A stretch of 12,829 bases of DNA from JAQUQI01 sp041650035 (GTDB lineage Bacteria; Omnitrophota; Gorgyraeia; JABMRG01). The stretch spans positions 1-12,829 of the forward strand of contig JBAZLY010000029.1 of assembly GCA_041650035.1 (NCBI GenBank), read 5' to 3'. Below, in pieces: positions 1-6,363 of the stretch. The position numbers and the translations under genes are program-made. Under the pieces are notes generated by a model that saw only the letters and a program-made list of their open reading frames with translations, did no database searches and had not been told where the DNA came from. How positions within the stretch are numbered: the first letter of the stretch is position 1; every line of letters begins with the position of its first letter.

Positions 1-127
1 GTTGAACCGGCCGTAAAGGTGGTTGTGCCGGAGGGAGCAAACCAGACATTGTTTGCCGCATCCCCTGTGCTGTTTATTGCGACAGTAGCTCCTCCTTTTA
101 CTGTTGTATCGGAGGTAAAGATAGTTG
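1..127. repeat. Exact 127-base direct repeat, second copy at window edge
   Basis: This is the partner of 580-706, identical over the full visible length and cut by the window edge. It encodes the same Ig-like module start later in the protein, which suggests a tandem module array continuing to the left. Confidence 0.97.
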
Positions 128-2717
128 TGTTCGCAGGCGCCGTATTATCAAAGGTAACGGAGCTTGAGTCTGTTGTAGAAGTTACAGAGGTTGCGGAATT
201 ATCTGCCGTATCGCTAAAGGCTATGTTGAATGATACAACACCCTGCGTATCATCCGCTGTCATTGTGTATGAGGCAGTCCAGTCTGATTCTGAACCTGAT
301 ACATCGGCGGAATTGCCTGCTATTGTGACTACAGGCGTCTGTAAGCCTTCATCCGATGCCATGGTAAGTGTTATTGTGTCGCCTGTCTTGGCATAGGATG
401 TGTTGGCATTGTTTGAAGCTATTGAGACTGATGTCAGTGTTGGCGCCGTATTATCAACCGTTAATGTCGCGGTTGAGGGATTGGAGGCATTGCCTGCCGC
501 GTCAATAACATAGAGCTTATATTCTCCTTCATCAGCCGGGGCAAGTATTGAGGTGGCTGTGCCTGTAGCTGTCGTCATGGTTGAACCGGCCGTAAAGGTG
601 GTTGTGCCGGAGGGAGCAAACCAGACATTGTTTGCCGCATCCCCTGTGCTGTTTATTGCGACAGTAGCTCCTCCTTTTACTGTTGTATCGGAGGTAAAGA
701 TAGTTGAGGCGGAGAGGCCTGCAGTCGGTGTTGCTGAATCAGAGAGACAGCGCAAAGGCGCGCCATATGATTTATATAGATTAATATAACCCATCACACA
801 ACCATTAGAATAAAAAGATAACCAGTAACCTATATTAGAACTATATTGGGTTGAAGCCCAATAAAAACCATGCGAACCTCTAAAACCTACAACTCCTGTA
901 TCAGAAATAAGTTGACCAGCGCTATGAAGCTTTAAAACCGAAGCATACGCTGTTGTATAATTAGTCCAGCCGCCGTTTGCGTCAGCATTGAACCATTCCG
1001 TGTAAGTAGGTATGCGCCAGTCAGGACCAAGTAATAATGCGCACGGGTCATTAGCAGTGGTCCAGTTGCTGTCTTCACTTATTGAGGTTATCCATGCTGT
1101 TGAGGGTGTGCGTGACGTGGTATATTGATAACCCTGTTTCCTGTTAAACTGCCAATACCAGCCTGCGGAGGCCTCTGAAGTATCTGTAGCAGATGTTGCC
1201 TGCTGTGCGGCTCCTAAGTTTCGAGTTATCCAGCATTGGCTTGTGCCTGTAAGACTTGTTAAGACTGTGCCGTAGGTTACTGTCTTGTTAACAGGGGCCA
1301 CAGAGCCTGCTGCGGTATGGGTAATGATTAAGTCCTCCCCGCAGCTTATGCTTTCATCGGGGGCGGTTGTATCTAAGGTGACTGTCACGGTAATGCTTGT
1401 TGATTCCGCGTCGTAGATAGAATACAACTTATTATCATATGAAAAACCCGCTGTTGTTGGCGGCCACTGGTCTGTATAATCATTTGCAAACGAAAAGCCC
1501 TGTCCTGATGAACCTGTGTCAAAATAAATAAGTATATTATTGTTGTCGGCATTCGCGGACAGGGCATACTGCTGTTCATAGAGATTAAAAGACGTTGTGT
1601 AAAGGCCCTCATACCAGCCTTTAGCGCCGGCAGGCACCGTAACCTCCTGTGTCTTGCCGAGCAGATTGGTGTCATCTGCCTTATATATGGCGTATTTGGC
1701 GTGATGAGATGAGCCGGTATCGGTATTTTCCAGATACGCTGTAATAGACGCCGGGATAAATTCCAGGGCGGTAAATACCGAACCTCTTATGACATTATTT
1801 AAAGGGATAGCGCTTGAACCTATATCCGTATATCCGAATTCAGGGTCAATGGTAACAGGATATGAGGCATTATTTAACCAGTTTTGGTCGATAGTGATAT
1901 TTAAGGTTTCGGAGACAGTGTTTATATTTAATTGGCCCCATACCCAGTTGCCCTCATTGTCAATTATCTTAGGCCTGTATATGTGAAAGGCCTTGCCTGT
2001 TTTATATTTGCCGTCTTTTTTGCTGTCATGATAAACGGCATAGGAACCTATTACCTCATCAGGCCTTACTACGCCCTGGCTCTTTTCCTGTTCGGTAAGG
2101 GGCGGCTGGTAATGGAATTTAAGCCCCTTAGACTCAATAGGCAGGCTAATAATATTTGACGCGGGCCTTTCATACAGTATGACCTCAAACTCAAGACCCC
2201 CTTTTTCATTTATTACAAAACTATGTTGCTTTTCCCGCCTGTCCTCGGCAGTGACCTGTTTTTTAGGTTGTTTATAAAACCCAACGCCCATTTTAGGAGA
2301 CTGCCAGCCGATCCTGTCATCCTTTAGTCCGACCGACTTGTCTCTTGCGGGTATGCCTGATTCGGAAAGTTTTACATCAAGGTATGCCTCATCACCCCAG
2401 CGTTTTAACCTTGCCTGGGGCTTGAAATCCCCTGACCCTGCGCCTCCTATCTCAACCTCATCTTCTCCAAGCTCTATCTTATACCTTTTCCTTAAACCGC
2501 CGTAGTCCTGCCTTGTCCGGACAGCCCCTCGTACAGGGGTTATCTTTAAGCGCCTTTCGCCCTTGGCCTTGGGTGTGGAAACCAAAACCCCGCCTTTAAC
2601 AATAGAGGCGGGTGATAAAAAATAAAATAACGCGCTGCACAGGCAAAACACAAGTATAAATGATACGGCCGTCTTTGCCTTTGTATTATGTATTATTCTG
2701 TTGACAAGCCAACTCAT
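1..2717 (-). CDS. Large exported surface protein with FISUMP and Ig-like modules (C-terminus beyond window)
   Basis: An uninterrupted frame runs from ATG at 2717 to the left edge, 905 codons without a stop, so the 3' end is missing. GGAG at 2724-2727 lies six bases before the start. Residues 16-36 form a hydrophobic signal or anchor segment. Residues 40-455 are unfamiliar and beta-rich, with a YPVTIDP motif near 285-292 of the kind seen in large surface proteins. Residues 459-660 form a FISUMP domain (Fibrobacter succinogenes major paralogous domain, TIGR02145/PF09603), recognised by QCWITRNLGA, GPDWRIPTYTEW and the final LRCLSD. From 664 on, Ig-like modules alternate, joined by DNTAP at 755-759 and 857-861. 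The role is probably surface display or adhesion; no catalytic motif was seen. It has its own putative promoter and is downstream of the thioredoxin-fold gene. The frame is certain, the FISUMP call strong and the function unknown. Confidence 0.9.
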   Translation of the reverse strand, partial: MSWLVNRIIHNTKAKTAVSFILVFCLCSALFYFLSPASIVKGGVLVSTPKAKGERRLKITPVRGAVRTRQDYGGLRKRYKIELGEDEVEIGGAGSGDFKPQARLKRWGDEAYLDVKLSESGIPARDKSVGLKDDRIGWQSPKMGVGFYKQPKKQVTAEDRREKQHSFVINEKGGLEFEVILYERPASNIISLPIESKGLKFHYQPPLTEQEKSQGVVRPDEVIGSYAVYHDSKKDGKYKTGKAFHIYRPKIIDNEGNWVWGQLNINTVSETLNITIDQNWLNNASYPVTIDPEFGYTDIGSSAIPLNNVIRGSVFTALEFIPASITAYLENTDTGSSHHAKYAIYKADDTNLLGKTQEVTVPAGAKGWYEGLYTTSFNLYEQQYALSANADNNNILIYFDTGSSGQGFSFANDYTDQWPPTTAGFSYDNKLYSIYDAESTSITVTVTLDTTAPDESISCGEDLIITHTAAGSVAPVNKTVTYGTVLTSLTGTSQCWITRNLGAAQQATSATDTSEASAGWYWQFNRKQGYQYTTSRTPSTAWITSISEDSNWTTANDPCALLLGPDWRIPTYTEWFNADANGGWTNYTTAYASVLKLHSAGQLISDTGVVGFRGSHGFYWASTQYSSNIGYWLSFYSNGCVMGYINLYKSYGAPLRCLSDSATPTAGLSASTIFTSDTTVKGGATVAINSTGDAANNVWFAPSGTTTFTAGSTMTTATGTATSILAPADEGEYKLYVIDAAGNASNPSTATLTVDNTAPTLTSVSIASNNANTSYAKTGDTITLTMASDEGLQTPVVTIAGNSADVSGSESDWTASYTMTADDTQGVVSFNIAFSDTADNSATSVTSTTDSSSVTFDNTAPANTTIFTSDTTVKGGATVAINSTGDAANNVWFAPSGTTTFTAGS
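580..706. repeat. Exact 127-base direct repeat, copy inside the large surface protein gene
   Basis: Bases 580-706 are identical to bases 1-127, an offset of 579 bases or 193 codons, so both copies are read in the same frame. They encode the start of an Ig-like module (residues about 671-712 and 864-905). Identity stops sharply at 706/127. At the other end it runs to the window edge, so the true repeat may be longer. Confidence 0.97.
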
Positions 2718-2777
2718 TTTAATCTCCGTTTTGTCAAAAAAGCCTAAGACACAAGATTAAAACCGGAACCCAATTAA

Positions 2778-2806
2778 ATTTTACCATAAGCGCCGCTTAA
2801 AAACAA
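2778..2806 (-). promoter_or_regulatory. Putative sigma70-type promoter of the large surface protein gene
   Basis: Read on the minus strand there is TTGTTT at 2801-2806, a 17-base spacer and TAAAAT at 2778-2783, about 60 bases before the start codon. The spacer holds a perfect inverted repeat, TAAGCG-G-CGCTTA (2786-2798), which could be an operator. The -35 box matches only in part, so this is a moderate call. Confidence 0.4.
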
Positions 2807-2844
2807 GGTTAGCTATGATATAGTAAGATATTATAAAAAACTTC

Positions 2845-4302
2845 CTAAATTCCGTTTTCGGTTAATATTTTAATCAAATCGTCAAAATCATCCGGGTTTG
2901 CCGCGATCTTATTGTCCGCGGCATCTATCAAGAAAATGACGGGCGTGCTTAATACCGAGTAATTATTAGCAGGTGAGCTGTTAACACCCTCTTTTGCCTG
3001 AAGGTGTATCCAGCCGATAAGCGCCTTTGACATCTCCTGCCATTTTTGAACACCGCTTGCGGTCTCATCAAGATTTACGGCTATGATATCAAGCCTGTCC
3101 TTGTTTTCAGCCTGTTCATACCAAACCTTAAGGCCTTCTATAAAATCAAGGCAGCCTTTACAACCCGTTGTCCAGAATAAGAGAAGTTTGTATCTGCCGC
3201 GGGCTTTATATTCATAAAAGAAAAAAGGCCTGCCGTCCGGGCCTGTAAGCATAAAATCAGGGGCCTGCGCGCCGGGGATAAGTTTTTCCATGCCCTCGGC
3301 GCGTTTGGCTATCTGCTCCTTTTTCGACGTAAGACAAGCGGGGTTTTCAATATGTTCTTTAAGCATAGCCATACCCGTTTTTACATTATAGGCCTCAAAG
3401 CCCGAATAGAAATAGTCAACCATCCAGCCGTACACCCTCGGATGCCCCTTTGAAGCCTTGCCGCAGGCAAGGCTTGCCGCCTTAACAAACAATGGGCTAC
3501 GGTCGGCATCGGTCTTTGCCTGTGAGCCGTATAATCTCATATAATTGTCCATGAACATTGACAACTGCCTAGAATTGACTATATCAGGATCTGAAAAATC
3601 AATACCTTCAAAATAATTTTCCAATATCCGGTTTGCGTATTCATCCTCTCTTCCATTCCATTTAACGGCAGGTATATGCTCAAACTGGAATAACTTTGCC
3701 GTAAAAAGCCCTTTATTTTTTAGCGCCTGTTCTTTCAGCCAATTGTTATATCCAACCCGCCGCGCCTCGTATTCTTTTTCTGCCTGTTTATAAAATTTTG
3801 ACCCGGGCCTGTCATAGCTTAAAAGGACCTGCATAAGCAAGTCCACTTGTTGGCGCCTTAATTGGTTTCCCTTTATAAAGGCGTCATAGACGGTATTCTC
3901 TCTTTCGCCGGCATTAAACTTTGTGACATCGCTGTTATTGCTGTATACAGGGTTTATGAATAGTTCTATATCTTGCTTATTTACAAAGATATATTTCTCG
4001 GCGGGATACGGCCTGTCTGATTCCTTACCGCGATAATCCATTCTCAAGACAAATTCGCCCGGGATGTATCGAGCGGGTATGTCAAAAACAGCGGACTGGC
4101 CGTCTTTTATATCAGTTATCTTAACAATAGGTTTTACGGCCTTGCCGTTTTCAAAGGGGATAAGGGAAAAATCCGAGCTGAATACGCCCTGAAGATTAGC
4201 CGTTAGCCGGCACCCGGACTGTTCCCGGCCTGATGACGGATTGCAGAAAATGCTTGAGGAAAAGAAAAATAATAGTAATGCACATGCCACGCGATTAAAC
4301 AT
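2845..4302 (-). CDS. Exported thioredoxin-fold protein, TlpA/ResA-like, with DUF4369-like N-terminal part
   Basis: The 485-residue protein starts with a signal peptide (residues 1-20, SSSIFC at its end). A lipoprotein cleavage at Cys20 is possible, but the -1 Phe is not a good lipobox. Residues 30-120 are beta-rich and 135-340 mostly helical, the layout of DUF4369/DUF5106-type extensions of TlpA proteins. Residues 343-485 are the thioredoxin domain: PGAQAPDF at 343-350, the redox motif CKGC at 381-384 and the cis-proline T453-P454. It should act in the periplasm, reducing or exchanging disulfides; the substrate is not evident. It sits between two genes for cysteine-containing FISUMP proteins, which might be its clients (inference). 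The ATG at 4302 is chosen because the signal peptide follows at once. The ribosome site is weak (AAGG only, too far upstream), and the gene has its own promoter candidate. Confidence 0.9.
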   Translation of the reverse strand: MFNRVACALLLFFFSSSIFCNPSSGREQSGCRLTANLQGVFSSDFSLIPFENGKAVKPIVKITDIKDGQSAVFDIPARYIPGEFVLRMDYRGKESDRPYPAEKYIFVNKQDIELFINPVYSNNSDVTKFNAGERENTVYDAFIKGNQLRRQQVDLLMQVLLSYDRPGSKFYKQAEKEYEARRVGYNNWLKEQALKNKGLFTAKLFQFEHIPAVKWNGREDEYANRILENYFEGIDFSDPDIVNSRQLSMFMDNYMRLYGSQAKTDADRSPLFVKAASLACGKASKGHPRVYGWMVDYFYSGFEAYNVKTGMAMLKEHIENPACLTSKKEQIAKRAEGMEKLIPGAQAPDFMLTGPDGRPFFFYEYKARGRYKLLLFWTTGCKGCLDFIEGLKVWYEQAENKDRLDIIAVNLDETASGVQKWQEMSKALIGWIHLQAKEGVNSSPANNYSVLSTPVIFLIDAADNKIAANPDDFDDLIKILTENGI

Positions 4303-4378
4303 TATTTTAATAATTTGTTTGCCTTATCCATACTTTACCAAACCATGCACTCTTGAAGTAGAAATGAAACACATATGT

Positions 4379-4408
4379 ATAGTAACACTACATGATGTTA
4401 CATGCCAA
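4379..4408 (-). promoter_or_regulatory. Putative sigma70-type promoter with inverted repeat, before the thioredoxin-fold gene
   Basis: On the minus strand TTGGCA (4403-4408), an 18-base spacer and TACTAT (4379-4384) lie about 75 bases before the start at 4302. The arms GTAACA (4382-4387) and TGTTAC (4396-4401), eight bases apart, form an inverted repeat across spacer and -10 box. This is a plausible repressor site. Confidence 0.5.
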
Positions 4409-4452
4409 TTTTTACCACATGAACCCCTATAGTTTATACCCCTTAACAATAA

Positions 4453-5493
4453 TTAATCCTTAAGACAACGAACACTTCCCGCTATGGTCTTTGTATAATA
4501 AATATACATATGACATAATGAATAAACTATAAGTACTTGGGCGTCAGTTGCACTGTTTTGAGAGGTAGTAAAATAGTAACCATGCGTTCCGCCATATGCA
4601 AAATTACCTGAAGCGGGTTCTAATCTGCCCGGGCAGCTTAATTTTAAAACAGAATTATATGCATCAGTATAGCTGTTCCAGCCGCCGTTTGCATCAGCAT
4701 TAGTCCATTCTGTTAATGTAGGTATGCGCCAGTCAGGGCCAAGCAATAATGCGCATGGGTCATTAGCAGTGGTCCAGTTGCTGCTTTCACTTATTGAGGT
4801 TATCCATGCTGTTGAGGGTGTGCGCGTTGTGCCGTCATGCTTATAACCCTGTTTTTTGTTAAACTGCCAATACCAGCCCCGCGCGGACTCTGTAATGTCT
4901 GTTCCGGAGCTTGGCTGATTAGCAGCTCCAAGATTCTGCGTTATCCAGCATTGGCTTGTGCCTGTAAGGCTTGTTAAGACCGTGCCGTAGGTTACTGTCT
5001 TATTAACAGGGGCCACAGAGCCTGCGGTATGGGTAATGATTAAGCTTTGACCGCAGGTCCATTCAGTTGTCGTAATGGTTATAGTTAATGTATGCGCGCC
5101 TTCTTCGGAACCATCCGGAGGTGATTTAAAATAAAGGCCGAATGAATATGTTTCGCCGTCCGTGTTGGTTGTAAGAAGACGGGCTGTTGATGTAATTAAA
5201 GCGCCGGCGTCGTCATCTTCTCTTAAAACAAATTGATTGGCAGTCTGTGCGCCGTCTGTTGACGCTGTCCAGGAACCTGTTGAGGCAACACTTATATTAA
5301 TATCTTCTTGACCGCCGCTATCATTAGTAACTGTCCACGCGTCAGCGTCTGATGTGCTGACAAATTCCGCCCTAACAACTCCGATAGCCCATGTCCCGCC
5401 TGATATAGATACCGATGCCGCGGCAAAGACAGGGCCTGCGCAGAGCATCACGCTAAATATCACACCTGCTGTTATTACAAGCGCGTTTTTCAT
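4453..5493 (-). CDS. Exported protein with N-terminal beta-domain and C-terminal FISUMP domain
   Basis: Start chosen at ATG 5493, giving 346 residues. GGAGGTG at 5500-5506 is an excellent ribosome site just before it, and the protein then opens with a clean signal peptide (MKNALVITAG... to about AAA at 24-26). A longer frame from 5601 exists, but its 36 extra residues are encoded by dispersed repeat DNA and would bury the signal peptide. Residues 27-145 form a beta-rich region with WAIG and WTVTNDSGGQEDINI, probably an Ig-like fold. Residues 147-346 are a FISUMP domain: QCWITQNLGA, GPDWRIPTLTEW and the final VRCLKD. Cysteines at 147, 182, 247 and 343 match those of the large protein at 1-2717. 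The DNA of both FISUMP domains is almost identical in patches. It is probably surface-located, function unknown, and may be co-transcribed with the gene ending at 5689. Confidence 0.92.
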   Translation of the reverse strand: MKNALVITAGVIFSVMLCAGPVFAAASVSISGGTWAIGVVRAEFVSTSDADAWTVTNDSGGQEDINISVASTGSWTASTDGAQTANQFVLREDDDAGALITSTARLLTTNTDGETYSFGLYFKSPPDGSEEGAHTLTITITTTEWTCGQSLIITHTAGSVAPVNKTVTYGTVLTSLTGTSQCWITQNLGAANQPSSGTDITESARGWYWQFNKKQGYKHDGTTRTPSTAWITSISESSNWTTANDPCALLLGPDWRIPTLTEWTNADANGGWNSYTDAYNSVLKLSCPGRLEPASGNFAYGGTHGYYFTTSQNSATDAQVLIVYSLCHMYIYYTKTIAGSVRCLKD

Positions 5494-5499
5494 GTCCTT

Positions 5500-5506
5500 C
5501 ACCTCC
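5500..5506 (-). promoter_or_regulatory. Strong ribosome binding site that fixes the start at 5493
   Basis: GGAGGTG on the minus strand ends six bases before ATG at 5493. No comparable site precedes the upstream ATG at 5601. The site decides the start in favour of the shorter protein with a proper signal peptide. Confidence 0.85.
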
Positions 5507-5532
5507 AAATCCTTTACCGCCAACCGTCTTCT

Positions 5533-5576
5533 GTCATTCCGAGCGCGCCTGTCGTTCCGAACGAAGTGAGAAATCC
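5533..5576. repeat. Dispersed repeat fragments (GTCATTCCGAG type)
   Basis: Two degenerate units, GTCATTCCGAGCG and GTCGTTCCGAACGAAGTGAG with trailing AAATCC, lie side by side. The same unit occurs at 6338-6363. In other genomes such units are common intergenic repeats that give spurious reading frames. They account for the false N-terminal extension of the 4453-5493 gene. Confidence 0.7.
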
Positions 5577-5602
5577 GGTTCTCTCTCCGCCTGTCACTCA
5601 AA

Positions 5603-5698
5603 GGAGCGCCGTAAAACGCGGCGAAGAACCTAACGCTGACTTCACTCCCGGATCCTTCGCTAACGAGGCGCGTTTTTATTAGTCCCGCTCAAGATGAC
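5603..5698. repeat. Dispersed repeat element, copy A
   Basis: This aligns along its length with 12593-12698. Shared blocks are GGAgCGCcGTAA, CTTCAC, GATCCTTCGCTA, GAGGCG, ATTAGTCCCGCTC and ATGAC. Imperfect inverted arms (GCGAAGGATCC / GGTTCTTCGC on the minus strand) suggest a folding, non-autonomous element. It overlaps the last codons and stop of the gene at 5689-6201. Confidence 0.75.
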
Positions 5699-6201
5699 AC
5701 ACGCGGCAACTCCTGTGTTGTAAAATTCACGCGCAATTGGCATGCAAGAACGAACAAATCGCCGGGATTGTCTTTAACGCTTTTTACCTCAATGACCGCC
5801 TGGTATGCCTTGCCAGCGTATGAAACATCATCAGGCACGGCAATATAAAGCTCAACCCTGCCCTCATCTCCGGCTTTAACCTTTATTTTTTTTCGCTGCG
5901 GTATTATCCAGTTTGTATCAGGTATGTCCGAATAACCCTTAACCAGAGCGGCTGTTGTCTGCGCGCTGTAAAGTATATGTATCTCATAATTAAATGCCCT
6001 GTCGCTTTTATTTTTTATCTCAAGGGGGAGGGGTCTTCCCGACAGTTTTGAAAACGATATCTTTTCTCCTAACGGCGCGGCGGTAAGGCTGATGTTCCCG
6101 GGCCCTGCTTCAAGGCCCATACCGCCCTCGGCCGGGGCTGAAAAAGACATAACCGTTATCATGATGATCAACGGTAATAAATTAGCGCCTATTGTCTTCA
6201 T
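5689..6201 (-). CDS. Small exported protein of probable Ig-like fold
   Basis: The 170-residue protein begins with a signal peptide (residues 1-25, hydrophobic LLPLIIMITVMSFSAPA). The mature part is beta-rich: GNISLTAAPLGEKISF, PLPLEIKNKSDRAFNYEIHI, GYSDIPDTNWIIPQ, then KIKVKAGDEGRVELYIAVPDD and a last strand pair. This pattern of alternating strands, with an IPD-W turn and a late 'iP' strand, resembles Ig-like periplasmic domains of the DUF916/COG1470 type, but no family could be fixed. A strong promoter stands in front; the ribosome site is modest (AAGG, spacing about six bases). The last residues VSS and the stop TGA lie inside dispersed repeat copy A, so the original C-terminus may have been replaced. 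Possible roles are structural or adhesion. The following gene (start 5493) could be read from the same transcript. Confidence 0.85.
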   Translation of the reverse strand: MKTIGANLLPLIIMITVMSFSAPAEGGMGLEAGPGNISLTAAPLGEKISFSKLSGRPLPLEIKNKSDRAFNYEIHILYSAQTTAALVKGYSDIPDTNWIIPQRKKIKVKAGDEGRVELYIAVPDDVSYAGKAYQAVIEVKSVKDNPGDLFVLACQLRVNFTTQELPRVSS

Positions 6202-6230
6202 ATGTGCCTTTTATTTTCTATTCCATATCA

Positions 6231-6259
6231 AGTATACAATACATAATTATCACGGTCAA
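6231..6259 (-). promoter_or_regulatory. Strong sigma70-type promoter before the Ig-like protein gene
   Basis: On the minus strand TTGACC (6254-6259), a 17-base spacer and TATACT (6231-6236) lie about 30 bases before the ATG at 6201. Box quality and spacing are close to consensus. No other promoter is evident before the next gene, so it may drive both 5689-6201 and 4453-5493. Confidence 0.7.
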
Positions 6260-6289
6260 GCATGATTACAGACGCTTTGATTTTTGTTC

Positions 6290-6326
6290 GGGACACTGTC
6301 CCTTTTTTTGTGAGGCACGGTGTCCC
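6290..6326. repeat. GGGACACTGTCCC palindrome with nested inverted repeat
   Basis: GGGACA-C-TGTCCC at 6290-6302 is followed by seven T. In addition GGGACAC (6290-6296) pairs with GTGTCCC (6320-6326). On the plus strand this resembles a terminator, but no plus-strand gene ends here. On the minus strand no T tract follows the hairpin. It is more probably a repeat of REP type, sitting between the secretin-TPR gene and the next promoter. Confidence 0.6.
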
Positions 6327-6337
6327 CTTTTAGACTT

Positions 6338-6363
6338 GTCATTCCGAGCGAATCGAGAAATCC
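6338..6363. repeat. Dispersed repeat fragment at the 3' end of the secretin-TPR gene
   Basis: GTCATTCCGAGCG with trailing GAGAAATCC matches the units at 5533-5576. On the minus strand it encodes the last residues (DFSIRSE) and the stop of the upstream gene, a second case where repeat DNA closes a reading frame. Confidence 0.65.

Noticed and set aside
19..396. Plus-strand frame of 125 codons with a repeated-looking protein
   Set aside because: It is the antisense of the Ig-like modules; its repeat with 553-789 only reflects the 127-base repeat of the coding strand.
1385..1675. Minus-strand frame of 96 codons
   Set aside because: It is in another frame of the large surface protein gene, which has an unbroken frame through this region and clear domain content.
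2820..2870. Terminator after the thioredoxin-fold gene
   Set aside because: There is a run of six T just after the stop on the minus strand, but the preceding stem (CCG-AAAA-CGG) is only three base pairs.
6290..6309. Rho-independent terminator on the plus strand
   Set aside because: Hairpin and T run are perfect, but no plus-strand gene ends here, and on the minus strand the T run is missing after the hairpin. A repeat is more probable.
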